This document shows positions 26,332 to 35,265 of a stretch of 58,506 bases of DNA, piece after piece (the first letter of the stretch is position 1; the number at the start of each line of letters is the position of its first letter). Source of the DNA: JBAXPV01 sp037132075 (GTDB lineage: Bacteria > Bacteroidota > Bacteroidia > Bacteroidales > CAIXZF01); NCBI GenBank assembly GCA_037132075.1, contig JBAXPV010000025.1, positions 1 through 58,506 of the forward strand. Reading direction: 5' to 3'. A program made the translations under genes and the position numbers. The notes beneath the pieces were generated by a model. It worked only from the letters and a program-made list of their open reading frames with translations, ran no database searches and was not told the origin of the DNA.

Positions 26332-27038
26332 TGGGTCTTTAGGAGTTGAACCAAAGCCTGCCCCAGGCGGCTTTCACCGGTTTCAGATTTAATAGCGCTG
26401 ATGCTTTTACAGAAAACCTCTTTGCCTTCTACAATATAAGCGATCTGATCCGCAATTTCTTCAACCTCGCTCATGATGTGTGAGGTGACCAGGATCAGTT
26501 TCCCGGCCTGCTTCTCCTTAAGAATCTTTTGTTTTAGCACTTCGGCTGCAAGTGGATCCAGCCCTGCAGTAGGTTCATCCAAAATAAGGACCATAGGCCT
26601 GAAAAGAAATGCCAGGGCGGCACTCACCTTTTGCCTGGTACCACCAGAAAGTGCCCTCATGGGTTTGTGAAACATTTCGCTAAGTCCGAATGATTCTATC
26701 AGCTCTTCATCCATAGGCCCGGAGATGCGATCTTTGCCCAGGTCTTTCATCATATGAAAAAGGGATCCCATGCGCATATTGTCAGGATAACGACCAATCT
26801 GGGGCATATAACCGATTTGTTTCTTATAAGTGACGTCACCGCTGATGTCTTGTCCGTTAAACAAAATTGTTCCATTATCAGGAATAACCATTCCCAAAAG
26901 GCACTTGATCAAAGTGGTCTTTCCTGAAGCATTCGGCCCGACGAGTGCGACGACCTGGCCAAGGTCAAAGCTCAGGTCGACGTCACTCAGGGCTTGTAGT
27001 TTCCCGTATTTCTTTTGTAATCCTGTGATCTGGATCAT
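26328..27038 (-). CDS. nosF: NosF-type ABC transporter ATPase
   Basis: This cytoplasmic ATPase of 236 residues drives the NosFY(D) transporter. Walker A GPNASGKTTLIKC (about 34-46), Q-loop GYMPQ (about 76), signature LSGGTRQKVSAALA (about 128-141), Walker B VLILDEPTAGLD (about 148) and the switch His in VTSH are all present. The start overlaps the nosD stop (ATGA), and its own stop overlaps nosY, so the three are translationally coupled. Confidence 0.94.
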   Translation of the reverse strand: MIQITGLQKKYGKLQALSDVDLSFDLGQVVALVGPNASGKTTLIKCLLGMVIPDNGTILFNGQDISGDVTYKKQIGYMPQIGRYPDNMRMGSLFHMMKDLGKDRISGPMDEELIESFGLSEMFHKPMRALSGGTRQKVSAALAFLFRPMVLILDEPTAGLDPLAAEVLKQKILKEKQAGKLILVTSHIMSEVEEIADQIAYIVEGKEVFCKSISAIKSETGESRLGQALVQLLKTQ

Positions 27039-28270
27039 TGCCTGTTGATTAACATAGATGGTTCTCGATCCGAAATATTGACATATGACATGGAAGGAAT
27101 GGCTCTTTCTGCTTTGTCGAGAAGTTCAGCCATAAAACTGCGAAGTAAAAACACTGAAGACGGAACGCGTTCAATAATTTGAGAATACAAGCTGACCGGG
27201 TTATAAGGAACATCGCCCTTATGGTCCCTGTTCAAATCATATCCACAGTATTTATCCCAATAATTCCCTCTTAAGAAATTCAGATTCTCAGTGCCATTCG
27301 TCGTAACATCGAAAGTATTGCCCATGAAGTTGTTGTGCAAAAAAGTATCTTTCTGGCAATCGGCCAGCATCCTAACTGCCAGGCCATTGTTCAGGAAATT
27401 GTTGTGCTCAACTTTGATGTCAGACGTTCCTTCCATATACATCCCGGAGGTGTTCTTTGAAAATAAATTGTACGCGATATAACTGTGGCTTATGTCCTTT
27501 AACAGGATCCCATAAGCCTGGCTACCCCAATTTTGCTGAAAAGTGTTGTGTTCCATCCGCAAGTTGTGCGTGTACATTACAGCAACGCCACAGCCATTGT
27601 TTCTAAAAATGTTGTATTGGTAGGTATCATTATGGGAAAACATAAAATGAAGTCCGTAACGATAGTTGTTTTCACAGAGATTTCCGCTGATTTCACAATG
27701 CGTGGCGAATTCAAAATAAATCCCGTCGCGCTGACCGCTTACCTTATTATCCCTGATGTTGATGTGATGGGAATACCAGAGATGTATTCCATTTCCTGAA
27801 CGAATAGAGGTATTGCTGCCTTGAATTGTATTCCCTTGAATCGTGCCACCATTGACTTTTGAAAGATAGATGCCGAAACAGGTATTTTCCAGGCGATTGT
27901 TTTTTATCGTGACATTGTCAATATGCTCAATCCTGATTCCAGCCTTATCTTTGATATTGGCCACACCGCTGTTTCGAAGCACAAAGCCCTGAATAATGAC
28001 ATTCGACGCCCTGACAATGAGTATATTACTCTTGTTTTGGCCATCTAAAACCGGATAGTCAATGCCAATAAGACTTATCGATTTGTCGATGACAAGGTCA
28101 ATGACTGAATAATTTGATTTGAGAACATTAATGACATCGCCGTCATTTGCAAGAATAAGCGCTTCTTTAATCGTGGCAAGTGACTTCCCAGGGCCAACAG
28201 TGATAACTTTCGCTTGGATCGACCCAAGTATAGTCAGGCAAAAAAATAATGTTAGTGCTTTAGTTTTCAT
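27035..28270 (-). CDS. nosD: NosD-type periplasmic copper-cluster maturation protein
   Basis: NosD is a periplasmic right-handed beta-helix protein required to assemble the CuZ cluster of NosZ. About 411 residues: signal peptide (MKTKALTLFFCLTILGSIQA), then repeated beta-helix rungs of the CASH/NosD type with N-rich turns (e.g. GNTIQG, IRDNKVSGQ, EHNNFLNNG). A C-terminal segment includes NFLRGNYWDKYCGYDLNRD, characteristic of NosD. An additional ATG lies four codons upstream. The start overlaps the nosL 3' end by 11 bases. Confidence 0.93.
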   Translation of the reverse strand: MKTKALTLFFCLTILGSIQAKVITVGPGKSLATIKEALILANDGDVINVLKSNYSVIDLVIDKSISLIGIDYPVLDGQNKSNILIVRASNVIIQGFVLRNSGVANIKDKAGIRIEHIDNVTIKNNRLENTCFGIYLSKVNGGTIQGNTIQGSNTSIRSGNGIHLWYSHHINIRDNKVSGQRDGIYFEFATHCEISGNLCENNYRYGLHFMFSHNDTYQYNIFRNNGCGVAVMYTHNLRMEHNTFQQNWGSQAYGILLKDISHSYIAYNLFSKNTSGMYMEGTSDIKVEHNNFLNNGLAVRMLADCQKDTFLHNNFMGNTFDVTTNGTENLNFLRGNYWDKYCGYDLNRDHKGDVPYNPVSLYSQIIERVPSSVFLLRSFMAELLDKAERAIPSMSYVNISDREPSMLINRQ

Positions 28271-28718
28271 GCGTCCCGACAAGCTTTCCCCAACTTAAAA
28301 GCTCCCCTCCAATTTTTTGTTGTGTGGCTTTTGCCTCTTGTGTGTCAAAAAATGCGGCCAGGTTGCCGCCCATCGGACTTTGAATGCTATCGCTATGTAG
28401 AAAAATGGCTTTCGAAGCATCGATCAAAGTCCCTGGTTTCATATAGTCACTCACATAATAATGTTCACTGGGTTTGGTACCCTTGGCTTTTATATAGCCA
28501 ATCAGGCATTCTCCAGAGTCGAAGGCAAAGACTTTCCCTGTAGAAGTCATCATTCCGGCGCCAAACTGAGGGTCAATAACCGTCATACGGCAATGTTCAC
28601 AATTATCCTTCCCATAAGCAAGTTCACGCATTTCATGTTTGCAGGAGACTATTAATATTATTCCAAGGCTGATTGCAATGCTTAAAAAAGCGAGTCGATA
28701 AAGGTCAAATGGTTTCAT
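28260..28718 (-). CDS. nosL: NosL copper chaperone lipoprotein
   Basis: NosL is an outer-membrane or periplasm-facing lipoprotein that delivers Cu(I) for CuZ assembly. It has 152 residues and a lipobox Cys (ILIVSCKHE, about residue 26). The NosL signature includes the metal site CEHCRMTVIDPQFGAGM (about 40-56) with C-x2-C and following Met residues, and FDSGECLIGY (about 66). The length is normal. It sits between the unknown membrane protein (four bases away) and nosD (overlap). Confidence 0.94.
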   Translation of the reverse strand: MKPFDLYRLAFLSIAISLGIILIVSCKHEMRELAYGKDNCEHCRMTVIDPQFGAGMMTSTGKVFAFDSGECLIGYIKAKGTKPSEHYYVSDYMKPGTLIDASKAIFLHSDSIQSPMGGNLAAFFDTQEAKATQQKIGGELLSWGKLVGTHEN

Positions 28719-28722
28719 GAAT

Positions 28723-29292
28723 TTAAGCTTTTTTACAACAAAACTGTTCTGTCACAACAACATACATGATACCAAGTGCCGCGATAATCACAAGGTATCC
28801 TCCTAGATCAGGAAAGGAACCAGCCAGGAAATTCAATAATTGTTTGTACCCAAGGACAGGCGGCTGGTAGCTCATGCCAGGCACTTTGATGGCTGCATGT
28901 GGATTCAAGTTGTGTCCATAATCATAAAGCCACTGATAAAAATCATAAAAAGCAACACCACCTGCCCCCAGCAAACAAATGAGCCAGGACCACAGCAATG
29001 ATCTTTTCCTGAAAAGAGCCACTGCAAAACCGAAGACGATTAAAATCCCCAGAGCCCAGGGCATGATCCTGAACTCCGGGAATTCATCTTCATGAATAAG
29101 CTTCATGCCGATATAGTGATTCAAACAATTGATCTTATCAACATCCCCGGTGATCTTGTAAAGCCAGATCTGCATCTCCATTCCCTCCGGATACTGCGGG
29201 GCTTCCAGGATGATCTTCCAGAAAGGTAGGAAATAGGCACCGATCATCAGAAAGGCACAGGTGAAGATGATGATTCTAGAGGATGATTTCAT
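28723..29292 (-). CDS. Membrane protein of unknown function in the nos cluster
   Basis: I cannot name a family. The 189-residue protein has about four hydrophobic segments (about 7-27, 78-95, 98-116, 164-182). A loop between the first and second contains CLNHYIGMKLIHEDEFPEF, whose His, Cys and Met residues could bind metal. A CC pair lies near the C-terminus (EQFCCKKA). It lies between nosZ and nosL, 35 bases from nosZ and four bases from nosL, so it is almost certainly cotranscribed. A role in copper handling or NosZ maturation is inferred from position only. Confidence 0.75.
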   Translation of the reverse strand: MKSSSRIIIFTCAFLMIGAYFLPFWKIILEAPQYPEGMEMQIWLYKITGDVDKINCLNHYIGMKLIHEDEFPEFRIMPWALGILIVFGFAVALFRKRSLLWSWLICLLGAGGVAFYDFYQWLYDYGHNLNPHAAIKVPGMSYQPPVLGYKQLLNFLAGSFPDLGGYLVIIAALGIMYVVVTEQFCCKKA

Positions 29293-29327
29293 CGGTCAAA
29301 GGTTTGTACTTGTTTCTTATTCGTGAT

Positions 29328-31313
29328 TTATTTTTTGGGTTCTTCAGCAGCAGTAGCACCACCGGAGAATGTCAGCGGAACATTCGCACTGGCTGGAGAA
29401 ACCCTTGCATATCCCTGCATTTCCTGGTGAAGCGCTGAACAGAAATCAGTGCAATAGAAAGGAAACATCCCGGCACGATCTGGTACCCATTTCAAAGTCT
29501 GGGTCTCTCCCGGCATGATCAGCAACTCTGCATTGTTGTTGCCTTTGACAGCAAAGCCATGCGGAACATCCCAGTCCTGCTCAAGATTGGTAACATGAAA
29601 ATAAACTTCATCACCCATTTTGATCCCTTCGATGTTATCAGGATTCAGGTGAGAGCGGATTGCCGTCATATAAACATCGACTTTTTTACCTGTCCTAACA
29701 ACCTTTGCTTCAGCCTCAGACTTGATGACAAAAGGATTGCCGTTGTCTTCGATTTTAAAGAACTTTTTAGAGTTCTTTACAATCTTGTCAGCAGGAATTG
29801 CCTGGGCATAATGTGGTTCGCCAATCGTAGGAAAGTCCAGCAAAAGCTGCATCTTCTCACCACTGATGTCGAAAAGCTGGGCTGATTGGTTCAGCTCCGG
29901 CCCAGTGGGAAGGTAACGGTCTTTGGTGATTTTATTAAGCGCAACGACATATTTTCCGCTTGGCTTCTTTGAGTCACCACCCGGTATGCAAAGGTGTCCT
30001 ATGGAATAATAGGTTGGGGCACGGTCAACAACAGTTCTTTTCTCAACATCCCATTTTACGATTTCTGAAGAGACAAAGAATGAAGTATACGCAAAGCCTT
30101 TGTCATCAAACTCGGTATGCAGTGGGCCGAGACCTGTGCCAGGAACTTCACCGGCAAGTACAGCGTCATATTTCAAGACATTAATACCACCAACTTTACC
30201 TTCAAATGCTTTGCTTTCAATTGCTTTCTGCAATTTCTCGAAAGAAAATACCGGGATTGTTGCAGCCAGTTTTCCGCTGGCAACGATATATTTTCCGTCA
30301 GGACTTACATCGCAACCGTGAGGTGATTTCGGACAAGGGATGTAATAAATAATTTCCGGAACTTCCTCTGCAAACAAGACAGTGACTTCTTTTTCCTCGG
30401 TAGAAGTAGCAGAATGCGTCTTGTCGCTATAAGTATTGTGCATGTATTTCGCAGGGATCTTCTTTCCCTTGCCTTGTGCAACAAGCGCTTCGGCTTTTTT
30501 CCAGTTGATCGCCATTACAAAGTCCTTGTCATTCTGGCTTGCATTAACTTCCAAAAGGTTATGAGCTTGTTCAGAATTGTAGCTGGTGAAGAAAACCCAA
30601 TCTTTTGACACGCCTTTTCCGGCATGGGCCAGGTCGTAGTTGAATCCAGGAACCACGATTTGAAAGGAAACACTCATATTACCGCTTTGAGGATCAACTT
30701 TGATAAAGGTTGCGGCACCTTTGAAATTTTCCTTAAAAGTACTGATTGGCACATCGTCCTTGCCGTCGAGCGGCACAGAAAAGCGGGAATTACCCACCAC
30801 ATATTCGGTGTTTTCCGTACAGAAAGGGGAGGCGTGGTTTCCCCCTGCATTGGGAATTTCGATGATATCGACCGTTTTAAAGGTAGTCAGATCAATCCTG
30901 GCAATACGAGGCGTATTGTTACCATTGATAAAGATCCAGCGACCATCATCTTCTCCGTTTGTTTTACTGAGTTCGGGATGATGACTGTCGTCCCAGGGCA
31001 CAAAACCATGAGAAGTGTTTAACATCGGCTTGCTTTCTTCACTGTATCCCCAACCAGATTGCGGATCCTGTGAGAATATAGGGATGTTACGAAGTAAGCG
31101 GCCTGAAGGAAGACCATAAACGCCCATCTGGCCGCTGAATCCTCCTGAGGTGAACAGGTAAAATTCATCATACTTCCCGGGAGCTACATAGACTTTGGAA
31201 GCTGCATCTCCGGCCATAATACCGCCTATCTTTTTCGGTTTACAGGAGGTAAATACCCCGGCTGACAGCGAGAGTAATACCGTGATTAACAAAACAAATC
31301 TGAATTGCTTCAT
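29328..31313 (-). CDS. nosZ: Nitrous-oxide reductase, clade II (Sec-type)
   Basis: NosZ reduces N2O to N2 in the periplasm. In the 661 residues an N-terminal Sec signal with a possible lipobox Cys (VFTSC, residue 24) replaces the twin-arginine signal of clade I enzymes. The seven-bladed propeller carries CuZ ligands, including the His pair in DDSHHPELS (residues 111-112), SPHGCDVSPDGKYIVASG and GPLHTEFDDKGFAYTSFF. The C-terminal cupredoxin has the CuA site CTDFCSALHQEM (C621, C625, H629, M632) and an upstream His in DVPHGFAV. All key residues seem intact, so the enzyme should be active. The gene lies 23 bases after the cytochrome c gene. Confidence 0.97.
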   Translation of the reverse strand: MKQFRFVLLITVLLSLSAGVFTSCKPKKIGGIMAGDAASKVYVAPGKYDEFYLFTSGGFSGQMGVYGLPSGRLLRNIPIFSQDPQSGWGYSEESKPMLNTSHGFVPWDDSHHPELSKTNGEDDGRWIFINGNNTPRIARIDLTTFKTVDIIEIPNAGGNHASPFCTENTEYVVGNSRFSVPLDGKDDVPISTFKENFKGAATFIKVDPQSGNMSVSFQIVVPGFNYDLAHAGKGVSKDWVFFTSYNSEQAHNLLEVNASQNDKDFVMAINWKKAEALVAQGKGKKIPAKYMHNTYSDKTHSATSTEEKEVTVLFAEEVPEIIYYIPCPKSPHGCDVSPDGKYIVASGKLAATIPVFSFEKLQKAIESKAFEGKVGGINVLKYDAVLAGEVPGTGLGPLHTEFDDKGFAYTSFFVSSEIVKWDVEKRTVVDRAPTYYSIGHLCIPGGDSKKPSGKYVVALNKITKDRYLPTGPELNQSAQLFDISGEKMQLLLDFPTIGEPHYAQAIPADKIVKNSKKFFKIEDNGNPFVIKSEAEAKVVRTGKKVDVYMTAIRSHLNPDNIEGIKMGDEVYFHVTNLEQDWDVPHGFAVKGNNNAELLIMPGETQTLKWVPDRAGMFPFYCTDFCSALHQEMQGYARVSPASANVPLTFSGGATAAEEPKK

Positions 31314-31336
31314 GAGATTGATTTTTAAGGTTTGAA

Positions 31337-31840
31337 TTAAGGTTGTTTACTATTACTTAAATCGTTTTGACGCAGGTATTCGAGAATTTGATGTGCATCA
31401 GCATCATTGACATTTTGAAAAGCCATTGGGGTAAGTAACTCTTTATAAAGCTGCTTGGCAACTGGATCAGACTTTATCATCTCTGCCGGATTCGTCATCA
31501 TATTCAAAATCCACTCAGGCGTACGTCGTTGGGTTACACCTTTTAAACCAGGACCAACGAATTTAACCTCAGTAGGCTTGTGACAGCTGGCGCATTTCGT
31601 TGCAAATATTTTCTTTCCAGACTCGGCTTTAGCAGGATCTAGCGCTGCCAGTGTTTCCTGAGTGTACTTGCCGACACCCTTACTGTCGCTGTGGGCCTTT
31701 GTGTCAACAACAATATTTGTATCGACAGAAGCTCCTTTGTCAGCAGTGCTTGTGGATTCTCCGCCTCCGCATGATTGCAGGATGAGGATAAGGCTCAATA
31801 AGCCTAATGCCGGAAGAAGTGTGATGATTTTTCTTTTCAT
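31337..31840 (-). CDS. Lipoprotein c-type cytochrome, probable NosZ electron donor
   Basis: About 167 residues. The signal peptide ends in a lipobox (ILILQSCGGG), followed by a 50-residue Ser/Thr/Asp-rich linker and a single monohaem cytochrome c domain with CASCHK (haem attachment) and a probable distal Met in LTPMAFQNV. It would be anchored in a membrane facing the periplasm. It is the first gene of the nos operon, so it probably passes electrons from a quinol-oxidising complex to NosZ CuA. The frame extends to 31912, but the -7 box at 31910-31917 excludes that start. Confidence 0.9.
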   Translation of the reverse strand: MKRKIITLLPALGLLSLILILQSCGGGESTSTADKGASVDTNIVVDTKAHSDSKGVGKYTQETLAALDPAKAESGKKIFATKCASCHKPTEVKFVGPGLKGVTQRRTPEWILNMMTNPAEMIKSDPVAKQLYKELLTPMAFQNVNDADAHQILEYLRQNDLSNSKQP

Positions 31841-31909
31841 GATTTTGTAAATAATGGGTGAAATTGTTTTGATTTCAAGGTTTATGGTAATCTTTGAAGT
31901 TTTATGAAG

Positions 31910-31917
31910 CAAAGTTA
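31910..31917 (-). promoter_or_regulatory. Bacteroidota -7 box for the nos operon
   Basis: It reads TAACTTTG on the minus strand, about 70 bases before the cytochrome c ATG. It supports transcription of cytochrome c-nosZ-(189 aa)-nosL-D-F-Y from here. Confidence 0.55.
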
Positions 31918-31959
31918 AAAAAGATTTCAGTTATAAAAGTATTTCAATACCGAAATATA

Positions 31960-32003
31960 GTAATTATATTCATAACAAATGTTAAATGTGAATTGTTTAA
32001 CAA
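31960..32003. promoter_or_regulatory. Candidate Crp/Fnr-type control region between nos and hdr operons
   Basis: This is in the divergent gap. GTAATTATATTCATAA (31960-31975) matches 13 of 16 bases of the palindrome at 42600-42615 before the first hydrogenase operon. Next to it is a perfect inverted repeat TGTTAAA (31980-31986), nine bases, TTTAACA (31996-32002). The position, 45-90 bases upstream of the nos -7 box and 70-115 bases before the HdrA-like gene, would let one regulator serve both directions. Confidence 0.45.
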
Positions 32004-32073
32004 AGTCTTCGTTTTTTTTAATAAAACTTTCTCATTGTCCTATAAATTCGTATTTTTATCCCACATATAGGAT

Positions 32074-33099
32074 ATGAGACAAGAAAAGCATGTAAGCATT
32101 TTTGGCGCCGGGCCGGCCGGCATTGTTGCCTCAGCAGCATTATCGGAGCTGGGGTATGAAGTAAGTTTAATTGAGTCTAAGGATGTTATCGGTGGGCATT
32201 TGCAGCAGTGGGATCACCTTTTTCCTGAAAAACGACTTGCTTCCGACATTCTCGCTAATCTTAGTTCCACTATTAAACCTGAAGTGACCGTCTATTTATC
32301 GGATAGTGCTAAGAAAATCGAAAAAAACAAGGAATTCAGCATCCAGCTTACATCCGGAAAATCACTAAAAGCAGATGCTATTCTGCTTGCCACAGGTTTC
32401 GACACATTTGATGCCAGCAGAAAAGAAGAATATGGTTACGGAATTTACGACCATGTTATCACCTCTGCTGACCTGGAGTTAAGATTCAAGGAGTATGCGC
32501 CAATGTTAAGCAGTGCCGGTGTTTCCCCCAAAAAAATCGGATTTGTACATTGTGTCGGCTCCAGGGATGAGAAAGCAGGTCATATGCACTGTTCCAAAGT
32601 GTGTTGTGTCACCGCCGTAAAACAGGCCATAGAAATTAAAGAGAAGTTTCCTGAAGCCGATGTCTATTGTTTTTACATGGATTTGCGCATGTTTGGACTG
32701 GGTTATGAAGAGCTGTATAAAGAAAGTCAGGAGAAATATGGTATTCAATTTATCCGTGGACGTCTCAGTGAAGCATTTGAAAACCAGGATGGGACTGTCC
32801 TTGTAAAAGTTGAAGACACATTGGCCGGAAAACCTTTGAAAATCAGCCTAGACTTGCTTGTATTAATGGTTGGTATGCTTCCCTCGGCAGGAACAAAAAA
32901 GATGAGTCAACTGATGAACCTGGAGCTAAACCCCAATGGGTTTCTGGCATCACAGGATGCCCTGACCGCCTCTCATGACACCAACATTCCTGGTGTCTTC
33001 ATAGCCGGAAGCTGCCGCGCCCCTAAGACCCTGGAAGACACACTGGCTGATGCACGATCTGCTGCCATACGAATTGACCAGTATTTATCTGAGAATTAA
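32074..33099 (+). CDS. Short HdrA-like FAD protein
   Basis: This flavoprotein of 341 residues is related to heterodisulfide reductase subunit A and QmoA. The N-terminal dinucleotide motif is FGAGPAGIVASAALSELG (about 10-27), followed by the HdrA Cys region HCVGSRDEKAG...CSKVCC (about 165-184), and a second FAD segment near the C-terminus (GVFIAGSCRAPKTLEDTLADA). The ferredoxin-like insert and C-terminal ferredoxin domains of methanogen HdrA are absent. It starts the operon HdrA-HdrC-HdrED-symporter and lies divergent from the nos operon. Whether it bifurcates electrons cannot be judged from sequence. Confidence 0.85.
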   Translation: MRQEKHVSIFGAGPAGIVASAALSELGYEVSLIESKDVIGGHLQQWDHLFPEKRLASDILANLSSTIKPEVTVYLSDSAKKIEKNKEFSIQLTSGKSLKADAILLATGFDTFDASRKEEYGYGIYDHVITSADLELRFKEYAPMLSSAGVSPKKIGFVHCVGSRDEKAGHMHCSKVCCVTAVKQAIEIKEKFPEADVYCFYMDLRMFGLGYEELYKESQEKYGIQFIRGRLSEAFENQDGTVLVKVEDTLAGKPLKISLDLLVLMVGMLPSAGTKKMSQLMNLELNPNGFLASQDALTASHDTNIPGVFIAGSCRAPKTLEDTLADARSAAIRIDQYLSEN

Positions 33100-33104
33100 G
33101 TTCA

Positions 33105-33446
33105 ATGGCAAAGCAATGGGGATACGGCATCAACAAAGACAGGCAGATCGACCTGGATGGAAAGGATATGCGTATCACCCAAGCAATCATCCTGGCAGAA
33201 CCCACCATCGACTTATGTATTTCTTGTGGAAGCTGTGCTGCTACCTGTTCTGCTTCCAATTTCACCTCCTTGAGTTTGCGCCATATCATCCTGAAGCTGA
33301 AGAGAGGGGAATACCAGGGCCTGGCAGAGGAAATTAGCCGCTGCATGCTCTGCGGAAAATGTAATCTGGCTTGTCCCCGCAATGTAAACACAAGGAACCT
33401 GATTTTGCAAATACAAAAATCACTGGAAAATCATGGCCGTAATTGA
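33105..33446 (+). CDS. Short HdrC-like 4Fe-4S protein
   Basis: This 113-residue electron-transfer protein has two [4Fe-4S] motifs, CISCGSCAATCS (about 38-49) and CMLCGKCNLACPR (about 80-92). The second is complete and the first ends in Ser rather than Pro. It begins five bases after the HdrA-like gene and overlaps the start of the HdrED fusion by 14 bases, so all three are translationally linked. It is shorter than its paralogue at 23058. Confidence 0.85.
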   Translation: MAKQWGYGINKDRQIDLDGKDMRITQAIILAEPTIDLCISCGSCAATCSASNFTSLSLRHIILKLKRGEYQGLAEEISRCMLCGKCNLACPRNVNTRNLILQIQKSLENHGRN

Positions 33447-35265
33447 ATATGATCCATTTGTTTTGCCATTTAGCCTTGGAGTAATTATACTGCTTGGAAT
33501 ATTGCTATTAAAACTGTTTCGCTGGCTCAATCGTTTCACCATTGAAGACCGTAAGGCATTTCGTGAAGGATTTACACTCGACAACACCCTGGCTTCGGTG
33601 AAAGAGGTCTTTTTTGAATCATTGATGCACCGTAAAATGTTCAGGCGCAACTTCTACCTGGGCTATATGCACATGACATTCGCCTTTGGCTGGTTGATGC
33701 TGATATTAATTGGAAACATCGAATCTCGGGTTCACAGCGGCTCTCATATGAACTTCCCGTATTATCCGATATTCTTTAAGTTCTTCGTGCATGAACGTTG
33801 GAATATTCCTGGCGGACAGCTCTTCATCTTTTTGATGGACTTCTTCCTCTTATTTGTATTGACAGGCCTGGGACTGGCTCTTTTCAAACGCAGCTCCAGC
33901 CGAATCTTTGGGATGAAAAAAACCACAAAGATGCATGGCATCGATCGAATTTCGCTGGTAGCGCTCTGGATGATATTCCCGATGAGGTTGTTGGCCGAAA
34001 GCTTTACTTCCGGCTATTCACATACCGGTGGTTTTCTCACCGGAACCCTGGGCTATGTTTTTGCCAGCTTTCTCCCTGTTGAATTCCTTGCTTACCCGGC
34101 CTGGTGGGCCTATTCAATAAGCCTGATGTGCTTTTTTATCCTGCTGCCTTTTACGCGATACATGCATATTCCGGCAGAAGTCATGTTGATTTTTATGAGG
34201 AATTATGGGATGAAGACACTTCCGCAAAGTGTCATCATGACCCGTTCTGAACTTAATGCCTGCTCACGTTGTGGGCTTTGTATCGACACTTGTCAGCTAA
34301 AAGAACAGTACGCCGTAGCGCCTGCTTATTTTTTCCGTGAGGTCAGAGAGGGTAGGGCCAGCGACCCGCTAACACTGAACTGCTTATTGTGTGGGCGATG
34401 TGAACTTGCTTGCCCGGTTGGTTTGCATCCCAACGAAATCCGTATTGGCACCCGTGTACAGAAAAAGCCTGATGTTGATTTCGCCTTCCCTTACCTGATC
34501 AACAGATCGCCTCAACATGCCGACGTGATTTATTTTGCCGGCTGTATGACTCATTTGACGCCTGGCATCAAAAACAGCATGCTCAGGATCATGAATTCGG
34601 CCAAAGTCGATTATTATTTTATGGATGAAAAAGGTGGTGTTTGTTGTGGGCGCCCACTTAAAATGCAAGGTAATCTGGAAGCCGCTAAAGCATTGACAGA
34701 ACACAATCTCAGCATTATTAAAAATACAGAACCTCGAATACTGGTGACTTCCTGTCCGATCTGCCTGAAAGGCTTTAAAGAGGATTACGGACTTGAGATC
34801 CCTGTCCTGCATCATTCTCAATTTATAAAACTACTCATAGAGAAAAAGAAACTCCAACTTTCGAAACTCGATCTGAAACTGGCCTATCACGATCCTTGCG
34901 AGTTAGGCCGCGGCTGTGGAATCTATGATGATCCCAGGAATATCTTACAACAAATTGCAACACTTAAAGAAGTTGGCTCCGCTGCTGAAAACGGAGACTG
35001 TTGCGGCGGGAGTCTGGGCTCCGCTAACCTCACCTCAGCAGAACGAAAATTAGTGACCCACGCAAGCTTAAAAACGCTGCTTGCGGGCCAGCCCGACTGT
35101 CTCATTACCGCCTGCCCTTTGTGTAAAAAAACCTTTCAAAACGCCACCGATACTAAAGTTCTTGACCTGGCAGAACTGGTTGCCGACTCCCTGATCACAG
35201 CCTCAGAAGAGACGGTTCCTGAAAAAATATTTACAGATCAAATGGCTTATATTTATAAACAATGA
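33433..35265 (+). CDS. Membrane HdrE/HdrD (DsrMK-like) fusion protein
   Basis: The 610-residue protein fuses a membrane cytochrome b-like domain (about 1-255, roughly six hydrophobic segments with His in GYMHMTFAFGW and RYMHIPAE) to an HdrD/DsrK-like catalytic part. The latter has two [4Fe-4S] motifs (CSRCGLCIDTC near 275, CLLCGRCELACP near 317) and two CCG domains, each complete (FAGCMTH...VCCGRP...SCPIC and HDPCELG...DCCGGS...ACPLC). Known relatives move electrons between menaquinone and cytoplasmic disulfides or flavoproteins. The stop overlaps the next start (ATGA). Confidence 0.87.
   Translation: MAVIEYDPFVLPFSLGVIILLGILLLKLFRWLNRFTIEDRKAFREGFTLDNTLASVKEVFFESLMHRKMFRRNFYLGYMHMTFAFGWLMLILIGNIESRVHSGSHMNFPYYPIFFKFFVHERWNIPGGQLFIFLMDFFLLFVLTGLGLALFKRSSSRIFGMKKTTKMHGIDRISLVALWMIFPMRLLAESFTSGYSHTGGFLTGTLGYVFASFLPVEFLAYPAWWAYSISLMCFFILLPFTRYMHIPAEVMLIFMRNYGMKTLPQSVIMTRSELNACSRCGLCIDTCQLKEQYAVAPAYFFREVREGRASDPLTLNCLLCGRCELACPVGLHPNEIRIGTRVQKKPDVDFAFPYLINRSPQHADVIYFAGCMTHLTPGIKNSMLRIMNSAKVDYYFMDEKGGVCCGRPLKMQGNLEAAKALTEHNLSIIKNTEPRILVTSCPICLKGFKEDYGLEIPVLHHSQFIKLLIEKKKLQLSKLDLKLAYHDPCELGRGCGIYDDPRNILQQIATLKEVGSAAENGDCCGGSLGSANLTSAERKLVTHASLKTLLAGQPDCLITACPLCKKTFQNATDTKVLDLAELVADSLITASEETVPEKIFTDQMAYIYKQ

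Noticed and set aside
23058..35265. Complete sulfur-oxidising sHdr system
   Set aside because: No lipoate-binding protein, no second HdrB/HdrC set in the typical order and no sulfur-transfer genes are visible. The genes are split by the nos cluster.
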